Source: a virus
Strand: one strand, 5' to 3'
Virus record (IMG/VR): IMGVR_UViG_3300046171_000202
Span: 1-64,000 of that record
Length of the DNA: 64,000 nt
In this document: in pieces, positions 46,599-55,719 of the stretch
How positions within the stretch are numbered: the stretch's first letter is position 1
How the letters are laid out: each line of letters opens with the position of its first letter
The notes under the pieces: model-generated
Databases searched by the model: none
Told to the model about the DNA's origin: nothing
The model's input: the letters and a program-made list of their open reading frames with translations, nothing else
Made by a program: the position numbers and the translations under genes

Positions 46599-48293
46599 GC
46601 CATCACAAGCCATACAGTCTTCACTTAGTGCTTTCTGAGCTATGTCACCACGCAGCACAGATTCAGTGCGCATGTAGTATAATGTTTTAATTCCACGTTT
46701 CCAAGCTTCCATATGGACTTTATTTATCCATTTTGGTGTAGCTTCTTTTGGAAAAGCTAAATTCAAACTAACACCTTGATCTATAAACTGCTGTCTTATT
46801 CCAGCTTGCTTTACTAGTTCTAGTTGGTTTATCTCTTTAAATGTTTTATAAACATCTTTTTCTTCATCTGTTAAGAAATCTAAGTCTTGTACAGAACCTC
46901 CATCTTCTAGTATTTTATTCCAAACATCTTTATTATTCTTACCTTTTTTACGTAACAACTTTTCTAATGTTGGATTCTTTCTAATGAAAGTACCTTTGGC
47001 AGACTGCTCTGTAAATACATTAGCAGCCCAAGGTTCAATACCAGGTGATACATTACCTGATAGCTTAGAGTTACTGACTGTTGGTGCTACAGCACGTAAG
47101 TGCGTATTGCGCAAACCAGTGCCGGCACACCAAAGTGGTTCACCATAAAGCTCAGCTAAATCCATACTAGCTCTTGTAGATTCAACCATCATAGTTGAGA
47201 ATATTCTACGAGTTTCAAACTGTGCAGGCAGGCTTTCAAACGGTATATTATTTTCTTGTAAATAAGTATGCCAACCTAAAACGCCTAATCCTAATGCTCT
47301 ACCTTTCTCAGCAGATCTAACTGCATTTTCAAAACCGATCTTACCTTTTGCTTTCTGTATAAACTCTTCAAGTACTCCGTCTAAAAACCATATAGCATCG
47401 TATACTATATTGGTATCTTTCCATTCGTTATACTTAGCTAAGTTTAAAGAAGACAAGCAGCACACAAAGCTATGTGACTCATCTGTATGTAACGTAATCT
47501 CGCTACATATATTAGTCATATGAACTTTTAATCCGTTTTCTTTATATGCTTCTGGATTTGCTTTGTTTGTATTTCCTTTAAAGAGGATATACGGCTCGCC
47601 AGTTGCTTTTCGTTTTCTAATAAGTTTACTCCACTTAGTTCTAGCTTCTGGATCTCCGAGTTCAAGCTTTCGCATAAACTTGTCACCAACAACTGCGCAT
47701 TGATGTAAGTTAAGGCTTTGTCTGTTAACATCCCCTTTAGGTTCTCGTATCTCAAGCCACTCTTCAAAATCTGCGTGGTCAATGTTAATGTTGACTGAAG
47801 CAGCTCCTCTTCGAACTGCTCCTTGGTTTGTAGCAAGGATTGTAGAATCATAGATCTTGCAGAAAGGGACAACTCCGTCTGATGTTCCATTTTGTTTTAT
47901 TTTACTTCCGGCAGGTCTAATCATATTAACTCCGATACCAACTCCGCCGCCGTGTTTCGCGAGTAGCATCATCTCTAAATTTTTATTTCCTATATCATAT
48001 ATACTATCACCAACATCAATACCAAAACAACTGATCGGTAGACCACGTTCTGTGCCCGTGTTAGACAGCACTGGAGACGCTAGACAAAGCCAACCCTTCC
48101 ATATATACTCATAAAATGTTTCGGTGAGTTCTGGACGTCCTAAACGCATTCCAACAGTCTTACAAACTCTCATGTAAGCATCAGCTGGGCTTTCACCAGG
48201 TAGCAAGTACTGGCCACCTATAGTTTTCTTATATACTTCGTTGTCACCCCAGTCAGGGTAATCAACGCCTTTTTTCCATTCTTTATTCCACAT
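46596..48293 (-). CDS. nrdA: Ribonucleotide reductase class I alpha subunit
   Basis: 565 residues versus about 760 for E. coli NrdA: the N-terminal ATP-cone is absent, so dATP feedback through that site is not expected. Catalytic set present: Cys89 in SNTGTERGLPISCFG, NICSE (Asn261, Cys263, Glu265), the second redox Cys in FVCCLSSLNL, radical-path LYYMRT (Tyr539, Tyr540), and a C-terminal thioredoxin-reducible CMAC pair (Cys560, Cys563). Converts NDPs to dNDPs with NrdB, encoded immediately upstream. Confidence 0.95.
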   Translation of the reverse strand: MWNKEWKKGVDYPDWGDNEVYKKTIGGQYLLPGESPADAYMRVCKTVGMRLGRPELTETFYEYIWKGWLCLASPVLSNTGTERGLPISCFGIDVGDSIYDIGNKNLEMMLLAKHGGGVGIGVNMIRPAGSKIKQNGTSDGVVPFCKIYDSTILATNQGAVRRGAASVNINIDHADFEEWLEIREPKGDVNRQSLNLHQCAVVGDKFMRKLELGDPEARTKWSKLIRKRKATGEPYILFKGNTNKANPEAYKENGLKVHMTNICSEITLHTDESHSFVCCLSSLNLAKYNEWKDTNIVYDAIWFLDGVLEEFIQKAKGKIGFENAVRSAEKGRALGLGVLGWHTYLQENNIPFESLPAQFETRRIFSTMMVESTRASMDLAELYGEPLWCAGTGLRNTHLRAVAPTVSNSKLSGNVSPGIEPWAANVFTEQSAKGTFIRKNPTLEKLLRKKGKNNKDVWNKILEDGGSVQDLDFLTDEEKDVYKTFKEINQLELVKQAGIRQQFIDQGVSLNLAFPKEATPKWINKVHMEAWKRGIKTLYYMRTESVLRGDIAQKALSEDCMACDG

Positions 48294-48299
48294 AATTAA

Positions 48300-49260
48300 T
48301 TACCATATATCTTCAAAATCTTCACCTTCATTAGCTTTAGAATAATCTGTAGGTCTCATAGCAAAAAAGTCTGTATGAGTGACACCACCTGTTAAGTGGT
48401 AGAACCAATCAAGGTTGTCTGCAGCTTCTTGCGAATAAGTAAATGTTGGATCGTAACCTAGTTCTTGTAGTTTTTCGTTAGCTCTTTTTCTAACAAACTG
48501 CTTTAAGTCTTCAGACTTTAGGTTTTCTATATCACCCATCTCAAACATTTTATCTATATATTTCTCTTCAAGCTCAACCATTGTTTCCGCTGCCTTATGT
48601 ATATCATCTTGGCACTCATCTCTAAGAGTAGGTATTTCATCGCACATGTGATTAAATAACTTACAACCCATACGTGAATGTAAGCTTTCGTCTCTTACAG
48701 ACCATTTCATTTGCTGGCCAATACCTTTTAGTAGGTTGCGAAGTTGAAAGCTGTATAGCACTGCAAAAGCAGAGTACAACGAAACGCCTTCTGCAAACGC
48801 ACTGAATATAGCTAGCGACTTACCAATACCTACAGGATCATTACCATCGTATGCTACTAAGTTTTCAAATCGTTCAGCTGTTGCTGGCTCGTGTAAAAAT
48901 GCTTCAAAGTCTTCAAGCCCTAGAGTTTCGATTAAGGTAACTATAAGCTACAGCGTGTATTGTTTCTTGCGATCCAAACATCATAGCCATTTGCTGTATT
49001 TCGTGCTTAGGAAACCAACCAACAACTTTTTGCGTCCAATAGTCAGACACAGCACATTCAGTCTGAGCAAAACCCAGCAGGATATTTCCCACTAGGTTTT
49101 TCTCTTTATCAGTTAGTTTTTCGTTCCAGTCTTTTACATCACCCGACATAGGTATTTCTGTATGTAACCAAAACGCTTGAGCTTGTTTCAACCAACCCTC
49201 AGTATAATACTCAGGGTACTCAAATGGTTTGTATGCAATTCTTTCTTTAAATAAACTCAT
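48300..49260 (-). CDS. nrdB: Ribonucleotide reductase class I beta subunit, frame-disrupted
   Basis: Begins MSLFKERIAYKPFEYPEYY. Metal ligands Glu68, Glu99 and His102 (ETIH), and radical Tyr106, are in the first frame. The second frame carries LEDFEAFLHE, FAEGVSLYSAFAVL, DESLHSRMG (Glu, His) and ends EGEDFEDIW. The frames meet at about 48930, where AATCGAAACT reads in frame only if the C is skipped (giving YLNETLGLEDF). No other damage is visible, so sequencing error, a very recent mutation or programmed +1 shifting are all possible. Confidence 0.85.
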
Positions 49261-49391
49261 CTACCTTGTCCTCTGTATTTTTTTATATAATGTTTACTGT
49301 TTTTACTTCTTGATGTTTTAGTTTTTGCGTGAACACCAGGTCTTTTTGTTTTTGTTTTCTTTAAATAAGAAGATACTACTAATCTAGCCAT
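49257..49391 (-). CDS. Conserved small basic protein
   Basis: 44 residues: MARLVVSSYLKKTKTKRPGVHAKTKTSR and ending SKHYIKKYRGQGR. The KRPGVHAKTKTS...YKK.YRGQG signature recurs in small phage proteins beside RNR genes as I recall. Stop overlaps the nrdB start (ATGA). Confidence 0.7.
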   Translation of the reverse strand: MARLVVSSYLKKTKTKRPGVHAKTKTSRSKNSKHYIKKYRGQGR

Positions 49392-49545
49392 TTTCTTCGT
49401 CTTCTTCTATATTGTGATATACTTCTAAAGCTAGATCGATAAAAGGTACGTAAGCTACGTGCGTTGTTTTATCTTCTGATTCGTAAGATCTAAATCCTAC
49501 TAATATTCCAGGGTATAACCCTATACTTAAACTCCAATTTTTCAT
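49384..49545 (-). CDS. Conserved small protein near nrdB
   Basis: 53 residues: MKNWSLSIGLYPGILVGFRSYE ... THVAYVPFIDLALEVYH, acidic end. The SIG[LF]YPGI..GFR.YE and YLPF[IV]D signature is typical of a small phage family of unknown function. Overlaps the next gene start by 8 bases. Confidence 0.7.
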   Translation of the reverse strand: MKNWSLSIGLYPGILVGFRSYESEDKTTHVAYVPFIDLALEVYHNIEEDEENG

Positions 49546-49703
49546 ATGTTATATTTTTTACATTGTTCTATTAATTCATTCCATTTTATATAGCCGTGCG
49601 TATCCCATTTCCATTTTATCCATCGATCAAGTTGACGCTCGGCATATTTCTCTCTAGCTAGCTGTTTTTGCTGCTCAGTATTAAGTTTATTGTTTCGTCG
49701 CAT
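49542..49703 (-). CDS. Hypothetical basic Trp-rich protein
   Basis: 53 residues: MRRNNKLNTEQQKQLAREKYAERQLDRWIKWKWDTHGYIKWNELIEQCKKYNI. Three Trp in a basic patch. Overlaps the nuclease gene by 46 bases and the following gene by 4 bases. Confidence 0.5.
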   Translation of the reverse strand: MRRNNKLNTEQQKQLAREKYAERQLDRWIKWKWDTHGYIKWNELIEQCKKYNI

Positions 49704-50113
49704 TCTTTTTGATTCTGAGGTTTATACAAAGTACAAGGTCCTATCTTGCTGCTTGCTATTAAACTCTTAAACATTTTCCATCTAAGTGGAAAAGATTCAT
49801 TTGCTCTACCTTTGCATTCTATTATAAAGCCTTTACCTATAAAATCTGGAGTATACTTAATATTTAAAACCTTTTTATTACCTCTGTTTTTATATTCTCC
49901 TTTTCCATTGCCACATCTTTCGTAGCACTCAAAAGGAAAATTAAAAGCTTCAACAAGTTCAAATGTTTCTCCTTCATATAAGGCATGTATGTTAGCTTCT
50001 TTTAAAGCTTTGTACATATACTTTTCTAAACCAGATGCAAAGGTTATCCCGTCATAACTAGTCTTTTTAGCTCTGACAGGACCTTTACTTTTTCTTTTAT
50101 AAGACTTCTTCAT
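49658..50113 (-). CDS. PD-(D/E)xK endonuclease (DUF1064-like)
   Basis: 151 residues. TFASGLEKYMYKAL (Glu30), IKYTPDFIG (Asp90), IIECKGR (Glu99, Lys101) form the nuclease core; layout matches phage DUF1064-type endonucleases with possible Holliday-junction or DNA-debranching role. N-terminus is basic. Together with the RecE-like nuclease, Erf and ligase it could resolve replication intermediates. Confidence 0.75.
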   Translation of the reverse strand: MKKSYKRKSKGPVRAKKTSYDGITFASGLEKYMYKALKEANIHALYEGETFELVEAFNFPFECYERCGNGKGEYKNRGNKKVLNIKYTPDFIGKGFIIECKGRANESFPLRWKMFKSLIASSKIGPCTLYKPQNQKECDETINLILSSKNS

Positions 50114-50375
50114 TTTTATCTTCAGTAAGTCTTGCTAGCATTGCATCTTCGATCTCGTCTCGTAAACAATGCCTTGCTGACTCTAAGTACAATATTGCAT
50201 CCATTAATTCTTCCTGTACATCAACAATAAATGCACCAAGATCTTTTTCTCTGTTTACAACTTCTTGCATCATAGACTGACCATATTTTTTCATACCAAA
50301 CTCGCTACGTTCGTCGATCTTTTTAATTATTTTCTGTACAATAGGGTCTTCAGTTTTTATTCTATAATCTTTCAT
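50097..50375 (-). CDS. MazG-like pyrophosphohydrolase domain protein
   Basis: 92 residues. MKDYRIKTEDPIVQKIIKKIDERSEFGMKKYGQSMM and LGAFIVDVQEELMDAILYLESA. The EE..DA..YL helix matches the small all-alpha NTP-pyrophosphohydrolase fold. It may hydrolyse non-canonical or excess dNTPs. Overlaps the nuclease by 17 bases. Confidence 0.65.
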   Translation of the reverse strand: MKDYRIKTEDPIVQKIIKKIDERSEFGMKKYGQSMMQEVVNREKDLGAFIVDVQEELMDAILYLESARHCLRDEIEDAMLARLTEDKNEEVL

Positions 50376-50376
50376 A

Positions 50377-51180
50377 TTAGTTGTCTTTTACAAATGTTCC
50401 GTTAATCATTTTACCTGTTCGTTTACTTATCACGTTGTATGCTGACTTAATGCATGACTCGATAGTAACTCCTCTTTGATGTGCTAGGTTAGTTAACACA
50501 ACTACCATATCGCCAATAGCATCTACAACTTCTGGTTGATCATTGTTTAGCAATGCTTTACCAAGCTCACCAAACTCCTCAGCAAGTTTTATATACTGCG
50601 TTTTTGTATCGCCTTTATCGTATATACCTTTATCTTGAGCCCATTGTCTTATTAGACCAAAGTAGTATTTGTCTTTATCGGGCTCTTGTACTACGTAAGT
50701 ACCATTGCTTGAACTGGGAATCCATCCTGACTTAGGATCTTTATTTTGAAACATATTCCAATATGCTTTGTTATATATGTAACATCTCTCGGTATTGAAC
50801 ATGGATGTTTTTGCATTATCTACTATCCATGGTATTGTTTGTTCGTTTATTTTAAACTGGCCAAACTCCGTCTGCCATTTCTTACCTATGTTGTCCATGA
50901 GCCTGCCTTTTAGTTTATTAACAGGACATGGGAATGTCGAGGTTTGTTCTGTTGCGTTTATTTTCATTTTATTAAATAAGTTTTTATAAGGTTGCAAGTC
51001 TTTACGATAGCCATAAGACTGTTGAAGTTCTAACTCCAAGTCTGATATATAATCTATATCTTCTGACTGGTCTAGAACTTCGTACTCTCCCTCCTTGTAG
51101 CCTTGCACAAGGGTAACTCTGGTATCAAGATCACGTGTTACACCGATCTTTTTACCAGGAATGTGATATAAATAGTACAT
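50377..51180 (-). CDS. GIY-YIG-like / MazG-like fusion protein
   Basis: 267 residues. The N-terminus YYLYHIPGKKIGVTRDLDTRVT matches a GIY-YIG nuclease core (Y-L-Y ... IGVT...R21), though the catalytic glutamate cannot be assigned with certainty. The C-terminus from about residue 178 (LIRQWAQDKGIYDKGDTKTQYIKLAEEFGELGKALL ... VDAIGDMVVVLTNLAHQRGV) is a MazG-type NTP-PPase with EExxE and xDxxGD. Fusing DNA cleavage to nucleotide cleansing is unusual. Confidence 0.75.
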   Translation of the reverse strand: MYYLYHIPGKKIGVTRDLDTRVTLVQGYKEGEYEVLDQSEDIDYISDLELELQQSYGYRKDLQPYKNLFNKMKINATEQTSTFPCPVNKLKGRLMDNIGKKWQTEFGQFKINEQTIPWIVDNAKTSMFNTERCYIYNKAYWNMFQNKDPKSGWIPSSSNGTYVVQEPDKDKYYFGLIRQWAQDKGIYDKGDTKTQYIKLAEEFGELGKALLNNDQPEVVDAIGDMVVVLTNLAHQRGVTIESCIKSAYNVISKRTGKMINGTFVKDN

Positions 51181-51821
51181 TAAATTTTATCGTTATATAA
51201 ATGTAGGTTATGTGCATGATGATAATACCAACCTACTGGTATGTTTAATTTTTCTGCAATCATTTTTTGTAACATGCTAAATTGGTATTGGTCATTGCAG
51301 AAACCATACCATAAGTCGTTAGATCGCATATATACAGACATATTGAGCTTGTCATCTATAATCGTAAACTGAACTGCATAAGTACACGGTGTATCGTGCT
51401 TATATGTGTCGTGTTCTTTAGCGTCGTATATAGATATAGCTGCTTGTCTAGTATTCTTGTTAGATTTTAATAAACCTATAACGTGATCTATTTGATTATT
51501 TCGCTGCCATTGGTAACCGTAATTACTATTTACATTACCTTCAGCGTTTGCCATACGTTTCCATATAGCTGGTACTTTGCCATATATATCACCTAGCTTT
51601 TTAATACTAGGATCACCAGACAAATACCATTGCCATTCAGCGTCAGCATATTCTTTGTTCCATTTTCTGAAACCTGATTTTATTTTATTGTTAACAGGGT
51701 TAGCTATATGAAAACCTACATTAAATAAAGCTTTAGTGCCGTCAAAATCAGCGCCAGTGTCTTTTATCTTAATGTAAAAGTAATCAAAAGCTTCGCTTGC
51801 ATTTTTAAACTTTGTTCGCAT
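51180..51821 (-). CDS. Thymidylate-synthase-family enzyme
   Basis: 213 residues from ATG 51821; the longer frame to 51902 runs into the upstream gene. Active-site Cys in DTPCTYAVQF; phosphate-site RSNDLWYGF; C-terminus HHAHNLHLYNDKI. Shorter than ThyA (about 264). The substrate-selecting position after the Gly reads GFCNDQY; by simple alignment an Asp sits where ThyA has Asn177 (as in dCMP hydroxymethylases). So the product could be dTMP or 5-hydroxymethyl pyrimidine nucleotide; the alignment here is uncertain. Confidence 0.8.
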   Translation of the reverse strand: MRTKFKNASEAFDYFYIKIKDTGADFDGTKALFNVGFHIANPVNNKIKSGFRKWNKEYADAEWQWYLSGDPSIKKLGDIYGKVPAIWKRMANAEGNVNSNYGYQWQRNNQIDHVIGLLKSNKNTRQAAISIYDAKEHDTYKHDTPCTYAVQFTIIDDKLNMSVYMRSNDLWYGFCNDQYQFSMLQKMIAEKLNIPVGWYYHHAHNLHLYNDKI

Positions 51822-52071
51822 ATTTATTATAATAGTATTTTGTATATTCTGCTGCTTTCTGTTTTGCATCGTAGTAGTTGTAGGCTTCGTCTGTTTGACC
51901 AACTAGCTTTCTGCTAGGATATCTTCCAGTCTCTACAAGTACTCTATATAATCTAGATCGCCAAGCTATTTCTCTGGTTGTTATACATATATTATTTCTA
52001 ACACACCACATCCAAGCTTGCATCTCTTCTTCGTTCATCGCATAATGCTTTTGTTGCTTTTTTACTCCCAT
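51805..52071 (-). CDS. Hypothetical protein
   Basis: 88 residues: MGVKKQQKHYAMNEEEMQAWMWCVRNNICIT, then REIAWRSRLYRVLVETGRYPSRKLV, ending in Tyr/Lys-rich DAKQKAAEYTKYYYNKY. Overlaps the primase-helicase end by 10 bases and the TS-like start by 17. No recognised family. Confidence 0.55.
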   Translation of the reverse strand: MGVKKQQKHYAMNEEEMQAWMWCVRNNICITTREIAWRSRLYRVLVETGRYPSRKLVGQTDEAYNYYDAKQKAAEYTKYYYNKYANKV

Positions 52072-53767
52072 GGAAGATCATCTTGCTTTATAGATGTTTC
52101 AGGTACAAATCTACCTGATGCCCTATCCCAAGTAAAATGAGCTTCAGCTCCGTTCTCACCAAGGTTTTGAAACTTAACCTTAAGTACTTTAACTTTAGTA
52201 GTACCTGCATCGTAATCTCTATGAACTAATAAGCCGTGATAACTAGCATCGTACCATTCGCCACCACCTTTAATATTATACATTGTTGGCTCTTGTATCT
52301 TGCCGTCTTGGCCTTTCATCATTTTAGTTGGATGAGCTACTATGAAAACTAAACAGTCATACTTTTTAGCAAATGTTTCGATCTTCATTAAGTAATCCAT
52401 AGTATAACGATTAACATCATCTGTCTTAGCGTTTATATCTCTTACCTTATTATAAGGATCGATCACTAAGCATTTAATACCTTTACGTTTTACTAATTCA
52501 GCACCTTTGCGTAATACTGAGTCTAAATCGTATTTATCCATGTCTATAAAATAGAAATGATCGTTAACGTGCTCAGCAACTTCGTTCCATTTAGGCTCCG
52601 CCAATATCTCCGACGTTTGGCATATCACCCCATACTTTACGCATAAGCTTATGAGCATGTAAATATGTAGGTTGATTTTCAGGACTTGCAAAAGCTGTTT
52701 TCCATCCGTATTGTTGGTTATAGCCGACTACCATTTGGTCTACAAAGTCTGACTTACCTGAACTAGGTATACCTGTTACAGTTATAAACTGCTTAGTATA
52801 CGTAGAAAATATTTCGTCAAAATTAGGTAGACCAACTTGGAAACCGGGTTTAAAACCATTTTTAACAAAGTCAGTTATCTCGCCTTCTATATCTTTAAAC
52901 GTAGTTACGTTTTCCAAAGGATAAGGTCTAGCTTTAGCTATTGACTCAGCCAACTTATCTTTACCGTGTTTAAGTAAGTATTCGTTAGCATCTTTACAGT
53001 CGTCGAAGTCCTACTATAAAGCAGGTTTCAGCTCCTAGCCTACGTACAAGTTCGGCTTGAAGCATTTGACCTGGTTCGTCTTTATCTATAGCTAGAAGTA
53101 TTCTTTCTTTATCTTCGAAATAATCAATACAATTATCTAAGTAATCTAGATTATTATTAGTTAGCGTTGCACCGTTAGGTACCGAGACTACATTTTTAAT
53201 ACCAGCTTCGTGAAAAGCTAGCACGTCCATCTCGCCTTCAGTTACAACGCAACTGTCATACCCTATTATACTGTTGATATTGTAGAATACTTTTTCAGCT
53301 CCTTTGTATAGTTTAAAGTTTTTGCGACCATCTCTGTATTTAACATTGATTAGCTGATCGCCCATCATATAGTTGAACTGTATTGTGTTTTCTGTTTTAC
53401 CTGTTTGCGGCATATACTCAGGACCTTGACCAACGTGCAGTTGATCTAATGTTTCTTGAGATATACCTCTTGTTTCAAACCATTGTGTTACTTTGTCTTT
53501 AACTGGTAAATACTTAGTAACTTCAGGTCTAACATAAACACGCTCGCTAGCTCCTTTCCTTTGATACGTATGTAGCTGGAAAGAAGTGCTACAGTTATGG
53601 CAAGTACCGAGACCACGTTCCCAATCATATGAAGCACATTTTGCTTTTTTATTTGCGGGCTTTCTAGTGTGCGAGCAAAGAGGGCATACACCCTGACTTT
53701 TCCCAGATTCTAGACCGTATTGATTGAACTGGTCAATCGTAAACCCATTGATCTCTGTTATTTGCAT
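52062..53767 (-). CDS. DNA primase-helicase (T7 gp4/Twinkle-like), two frame disruptions
   Basis: The pieces (257 + 120 + about 175 residues) form one protein. N-terminal zinc-ribbon cysteines CPLC (28, 31), Cys44 and CHNC (56, 59). TOPRIM EGEMD near residue 172 and AIDKDEPG. RecA-type helicase with Walker A GIPSSGKS and Walker B CLVIDPYN, ending DLPWE. Frame changes: about 53003-53011 (read-through gives VDFDDCKDANEYL) and 52599-52612 (gives NVGDIAEPKWNEV), each needing one base skipped. Domain order matches replicative gp4. It lies leftward of an SSB-like gene. Confidence 0.85.
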
Positions 53768-53784
53768 TTAATTTAATTGAATTG

Positions 53785-53877
53785 TTAATACTCTAGTTCT
53801 CTACAGTCTGGACATATACTGCAAGAATCAAACTCTTCCTGCAGCATATCTTGTCCACACATTTCGCATAGCGGCAT
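53785..53877 (-). CDS. Zinc-ribbon microprotein
   Basis: 30 residues: MPLCEMCGQDMLQEEFDSCSICPDCRELEY, a CxxC...CxxC zinc knuckle. Start overlaps the stop of the SSB-like gene by one base (TAATG). Too short for automated calling but well placed between SSB and primase. Confidence 0.55.
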   Translation of the reverse strand: MPLCEMCGQDMLQEEFDSCSICPDCRELEY

Positions 53878-54188
53878 TAGAACGGTAGGTCATCTTCGAC
53901 CTTCTGAGTTACGACATTGCCTTGCGCTGCCATACCATCTTTAGGTGCAGGATTAACATTATCTCCGTTCGACCATACAACTTTAACATTGCCTAAATAA
54001 ACCTTTTCAGTCTTTGCCTCTCGTTCCTCTTTAGTCTGTTGTACAGATACAGGACCTTGATTACCAAACTGATCTAGCTCATCATTTAACGTTATAGTTA
54101 TAGGTAGGTATTTACCTTTTTTACCGTTTATGATCTTATCTTTTGGTATTTTAGTAAGATCAATGCTTGTTGCTATTATACTTGCCAT
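53877..54188 (-). CDS. ssb: Single-stranded DNA-binding protein (SSB-like)
   Basis: 103 residues, beta-rich body (KYLPITITLNDELDQFGNQGPVSVQQTKEERE ... YLGNVKVVW) and an acidic tail ending EDDLPF, the SSB C-terminal partner-binding tip. Located between the 64-residue gene and the primase-helicase. Confidence 0.7.
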   Translation of the reverse strand: MASIIATSIDLTKIPKDKIINGKKGKYLPITITLNDELDQFGNQGPVSVQQTKEEREAKTEKVYLGNVKVVWSNGDNVNPAPKDGMAAQGNVVTQKVEDDLPF

Positions 54189-54189
54189 A

Positions 54190-54384
54190 TTAGTAAGCTT
54201 TTAATTGATTAAACATTCTTGTTAACTGGTCTTTAGTAGCGCCAGTATTTCTTCTTAAATTATCTACAGCTTTGACGTGCGTCTGATTTGTGTAGAAGTT
54301 GTCTTCGCTAGTTAGCATTCCTGTAACTGAGCACACCCTGGTTGGTGTCTTTCTGGTTCTGGTTTTTCTGGTTGTTTTTCTCAT
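54190..54384 (-). CDS. Small basic DNA-binding-like protein
   Basis: 64 residues: MRKTTRKTRTRKTPTRVCSVTGM (Arg/Thr-rich tail), then a helical LRRNTGATKDQLTRMFNQL. First gene after promoter copy 3; heads the SSB/primase transcription unit. Function unknown. Confidence 0.6.
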   Translation of the reverse strand: MRKTTRKTRTRKTPTRVCSVTGMLTSEDNFYTNQTHVKAVDNLRRNTGATKDQLTRMFNQLKAY

Positions 54385-54402
54385 AAATTATTAATTTAAA
54401 TT

Positions 54403-54434
54403 ATTATCTTAAGGTTATCGTATTTGTTTTGTAA
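54403..54434 (-). promoter_or_regulatory. Leftward class I promoter, copy 3
   Basis: Minus strand TTTACAAAACAAATACGA, 9 bases, GATAAT, 18 bases before ATG 54384. Overlaps only the short gap after the exonuclease gene. Would drive SSB and primase. Confidence 0.75.
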
Positions 54435-54435
54435 A

Positions 54436-55167
54436 TCAAAGAGTTTTGTTTATAAAGTACTGCGTGCTATCAAAGTTGTCAGTATTATAAAATAACTCAT
54501 ATGCTTCAGTGGCTTTTCTAACCTTTTCAATGCCACGTTCTATAAACTCCGGAGAGCAATCAAACAAACCTATTTGATGAGTATTTTTATCTATTGCAAT
54601 AAATATAAGCTCATAACCAAATAGCTTGCTGTAAATGTATGCTTGGCTATCGTAGTTGTATTTCCAAGCTGATCTTTTAAACGAATCTATATCGTTGGTA
54701 GTTTTTAGATCAATAATCAGTTTTTCACTGTGGTTTATTATATCTGCCTTACCTTTCCATTTGTATCCGTCTAATTCTGTAATGCCAGGTTCTTCATATA
54801 TTACGTCTCCTTTTCGTATGAGATCTCTACATATATCATTTGACATTATCTTGTCTGATAGTAGTTCTATATTGTCGACCTCTTGTTGTAGAAGACATAG
54901 TTCACCTCCTGACATCTCTTTATAAGCCTTTGTATTTCTAGATGAAGATTGTATCACTTTGTATTTCTTAAGCTTATGCGGCTCGAGTATTGCAGTGTGA
55001 AAATAACCTCCAACTAGAAACGCTGGTGAAGGCTTACTAGGTTGCCCTAGTGCTAAAGGATTTTTAAGTAACGTTCCAATATCGCTATTACTTAAGTATT
55101 GTTTACCAAACTTTCCGTAATAATGTTCATCTTCACGTAGTTTTTCTATTGCTTGTTTTTTATCCAT
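54436..55167 (-). CDS. RecE/YqaJ-type exonuclease (PD-(D/E)xK)
   Basis: 243 residues. Asp142 in WKGKADIIN, Asp153 and Lys155 in LIIDLKTT, YDSQAYIYSK with the Gln of motif III: the RecB/RecE-like exonuclease signature. It pairs with Erf in the adjoining gene as a two-component recombination system. Substrate would be dsDNA ends. Confidence 0.8.
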   Translation of the reverse strand: MDKKQAIEKLREDEHYYGKFGKQYLSNSDIGTLLKNPLALGQPSKPSPAFLVGGYFHTAILEPHKLKKYKVIQSSSRNTKAYKEMSGGELCLLQQEVDNIELLSDKIMSNDICRDLIRKGDVIYEEPGITELDGYKWKGKADIINHSEKLIIDLKTTNDIDSFKRSAWKYNYDSQAYIYSKLFGYELIFIAIDKNTHQIGLFDCSPEFIERGIEKVRKATEAYELFYNTDNFDSTQYFINKTL

Positions 55168-55704
55168 TTATAATGTTGTTAGTGCTTTCTCAACCTCAGC
55201 ACTTAATTTGTATTTCGCCTTGATAGCGTCAAGCTTGCCACCGCTTTTAACATAAGCTTTAGCTTTTGCAAACGCAGGATCTTTTACAGATGTTAGCGTA
55301 CTTGCAGCGCCTTTACCGTGCGTGTTAGCAGCGTCACTGTCTTGAGTGTCATCAATTAAAAATAAGTTACCTAACGCATATTTTTTAGCATAACTCGAGG
55401 CTGATCCAAACTGTTGAGGAGTTTGCATACCTTTCTGATTAAGATCAACACCTACAATGGCGGTTGCGTGTATAGCACTTTTGCCGTCATTTACTGATGC
55501 TGTAGTCTTTAATACAGGCATAGGACTATCAGCTATTAATTCTTCATTAATTGTAACTGTTACGCCTAGCTCCTTTAAAAAGGGTTTTGTTGCTTCGAGA
55601 ATGTCTTCGGCACTGCGAAAGTGGTATTTGCCGAATGAGTTGAACCTAGATTTTTTAGATTTAAATCTGGTTTGGATTTCTGTTAATTTGTCGTTTAACG
55701 TCAT
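55168..55704 (-). CDS. erf: Erf-family single-strand annealing protein
   Basis: 178 residues. FNSFGKYHFRSAEDILEATKPFLKELG and the family core GSASSYAKKYALGNLFLIDDTQDSD are typical of Erf recombinases. Anneals ssDNA made by the partner exonuclease (gene ends join with no gap: 55167/55168). C-terminal Ala/Lys-rich helices. Confidence 0.85.
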   Translation of the reverse strand: MTLNDKLTEIQTRFKSKKSRFNSFGKYHFRSAEDILEATKPFLKELGVTVTINEELIADSPMPVLKTTASVNDGKSAIHATAIVGVDLNQKGMQTPQQFGSASSYAKKYALGNLFLIDDTQDSDAANTHGKGAASTLTSVKDPAFAKAKAYVKSGGKLDAIKAKYKLSAEVEKALTTL

Positions 55705-55719
55705 AGGTATGTTGGTTTG

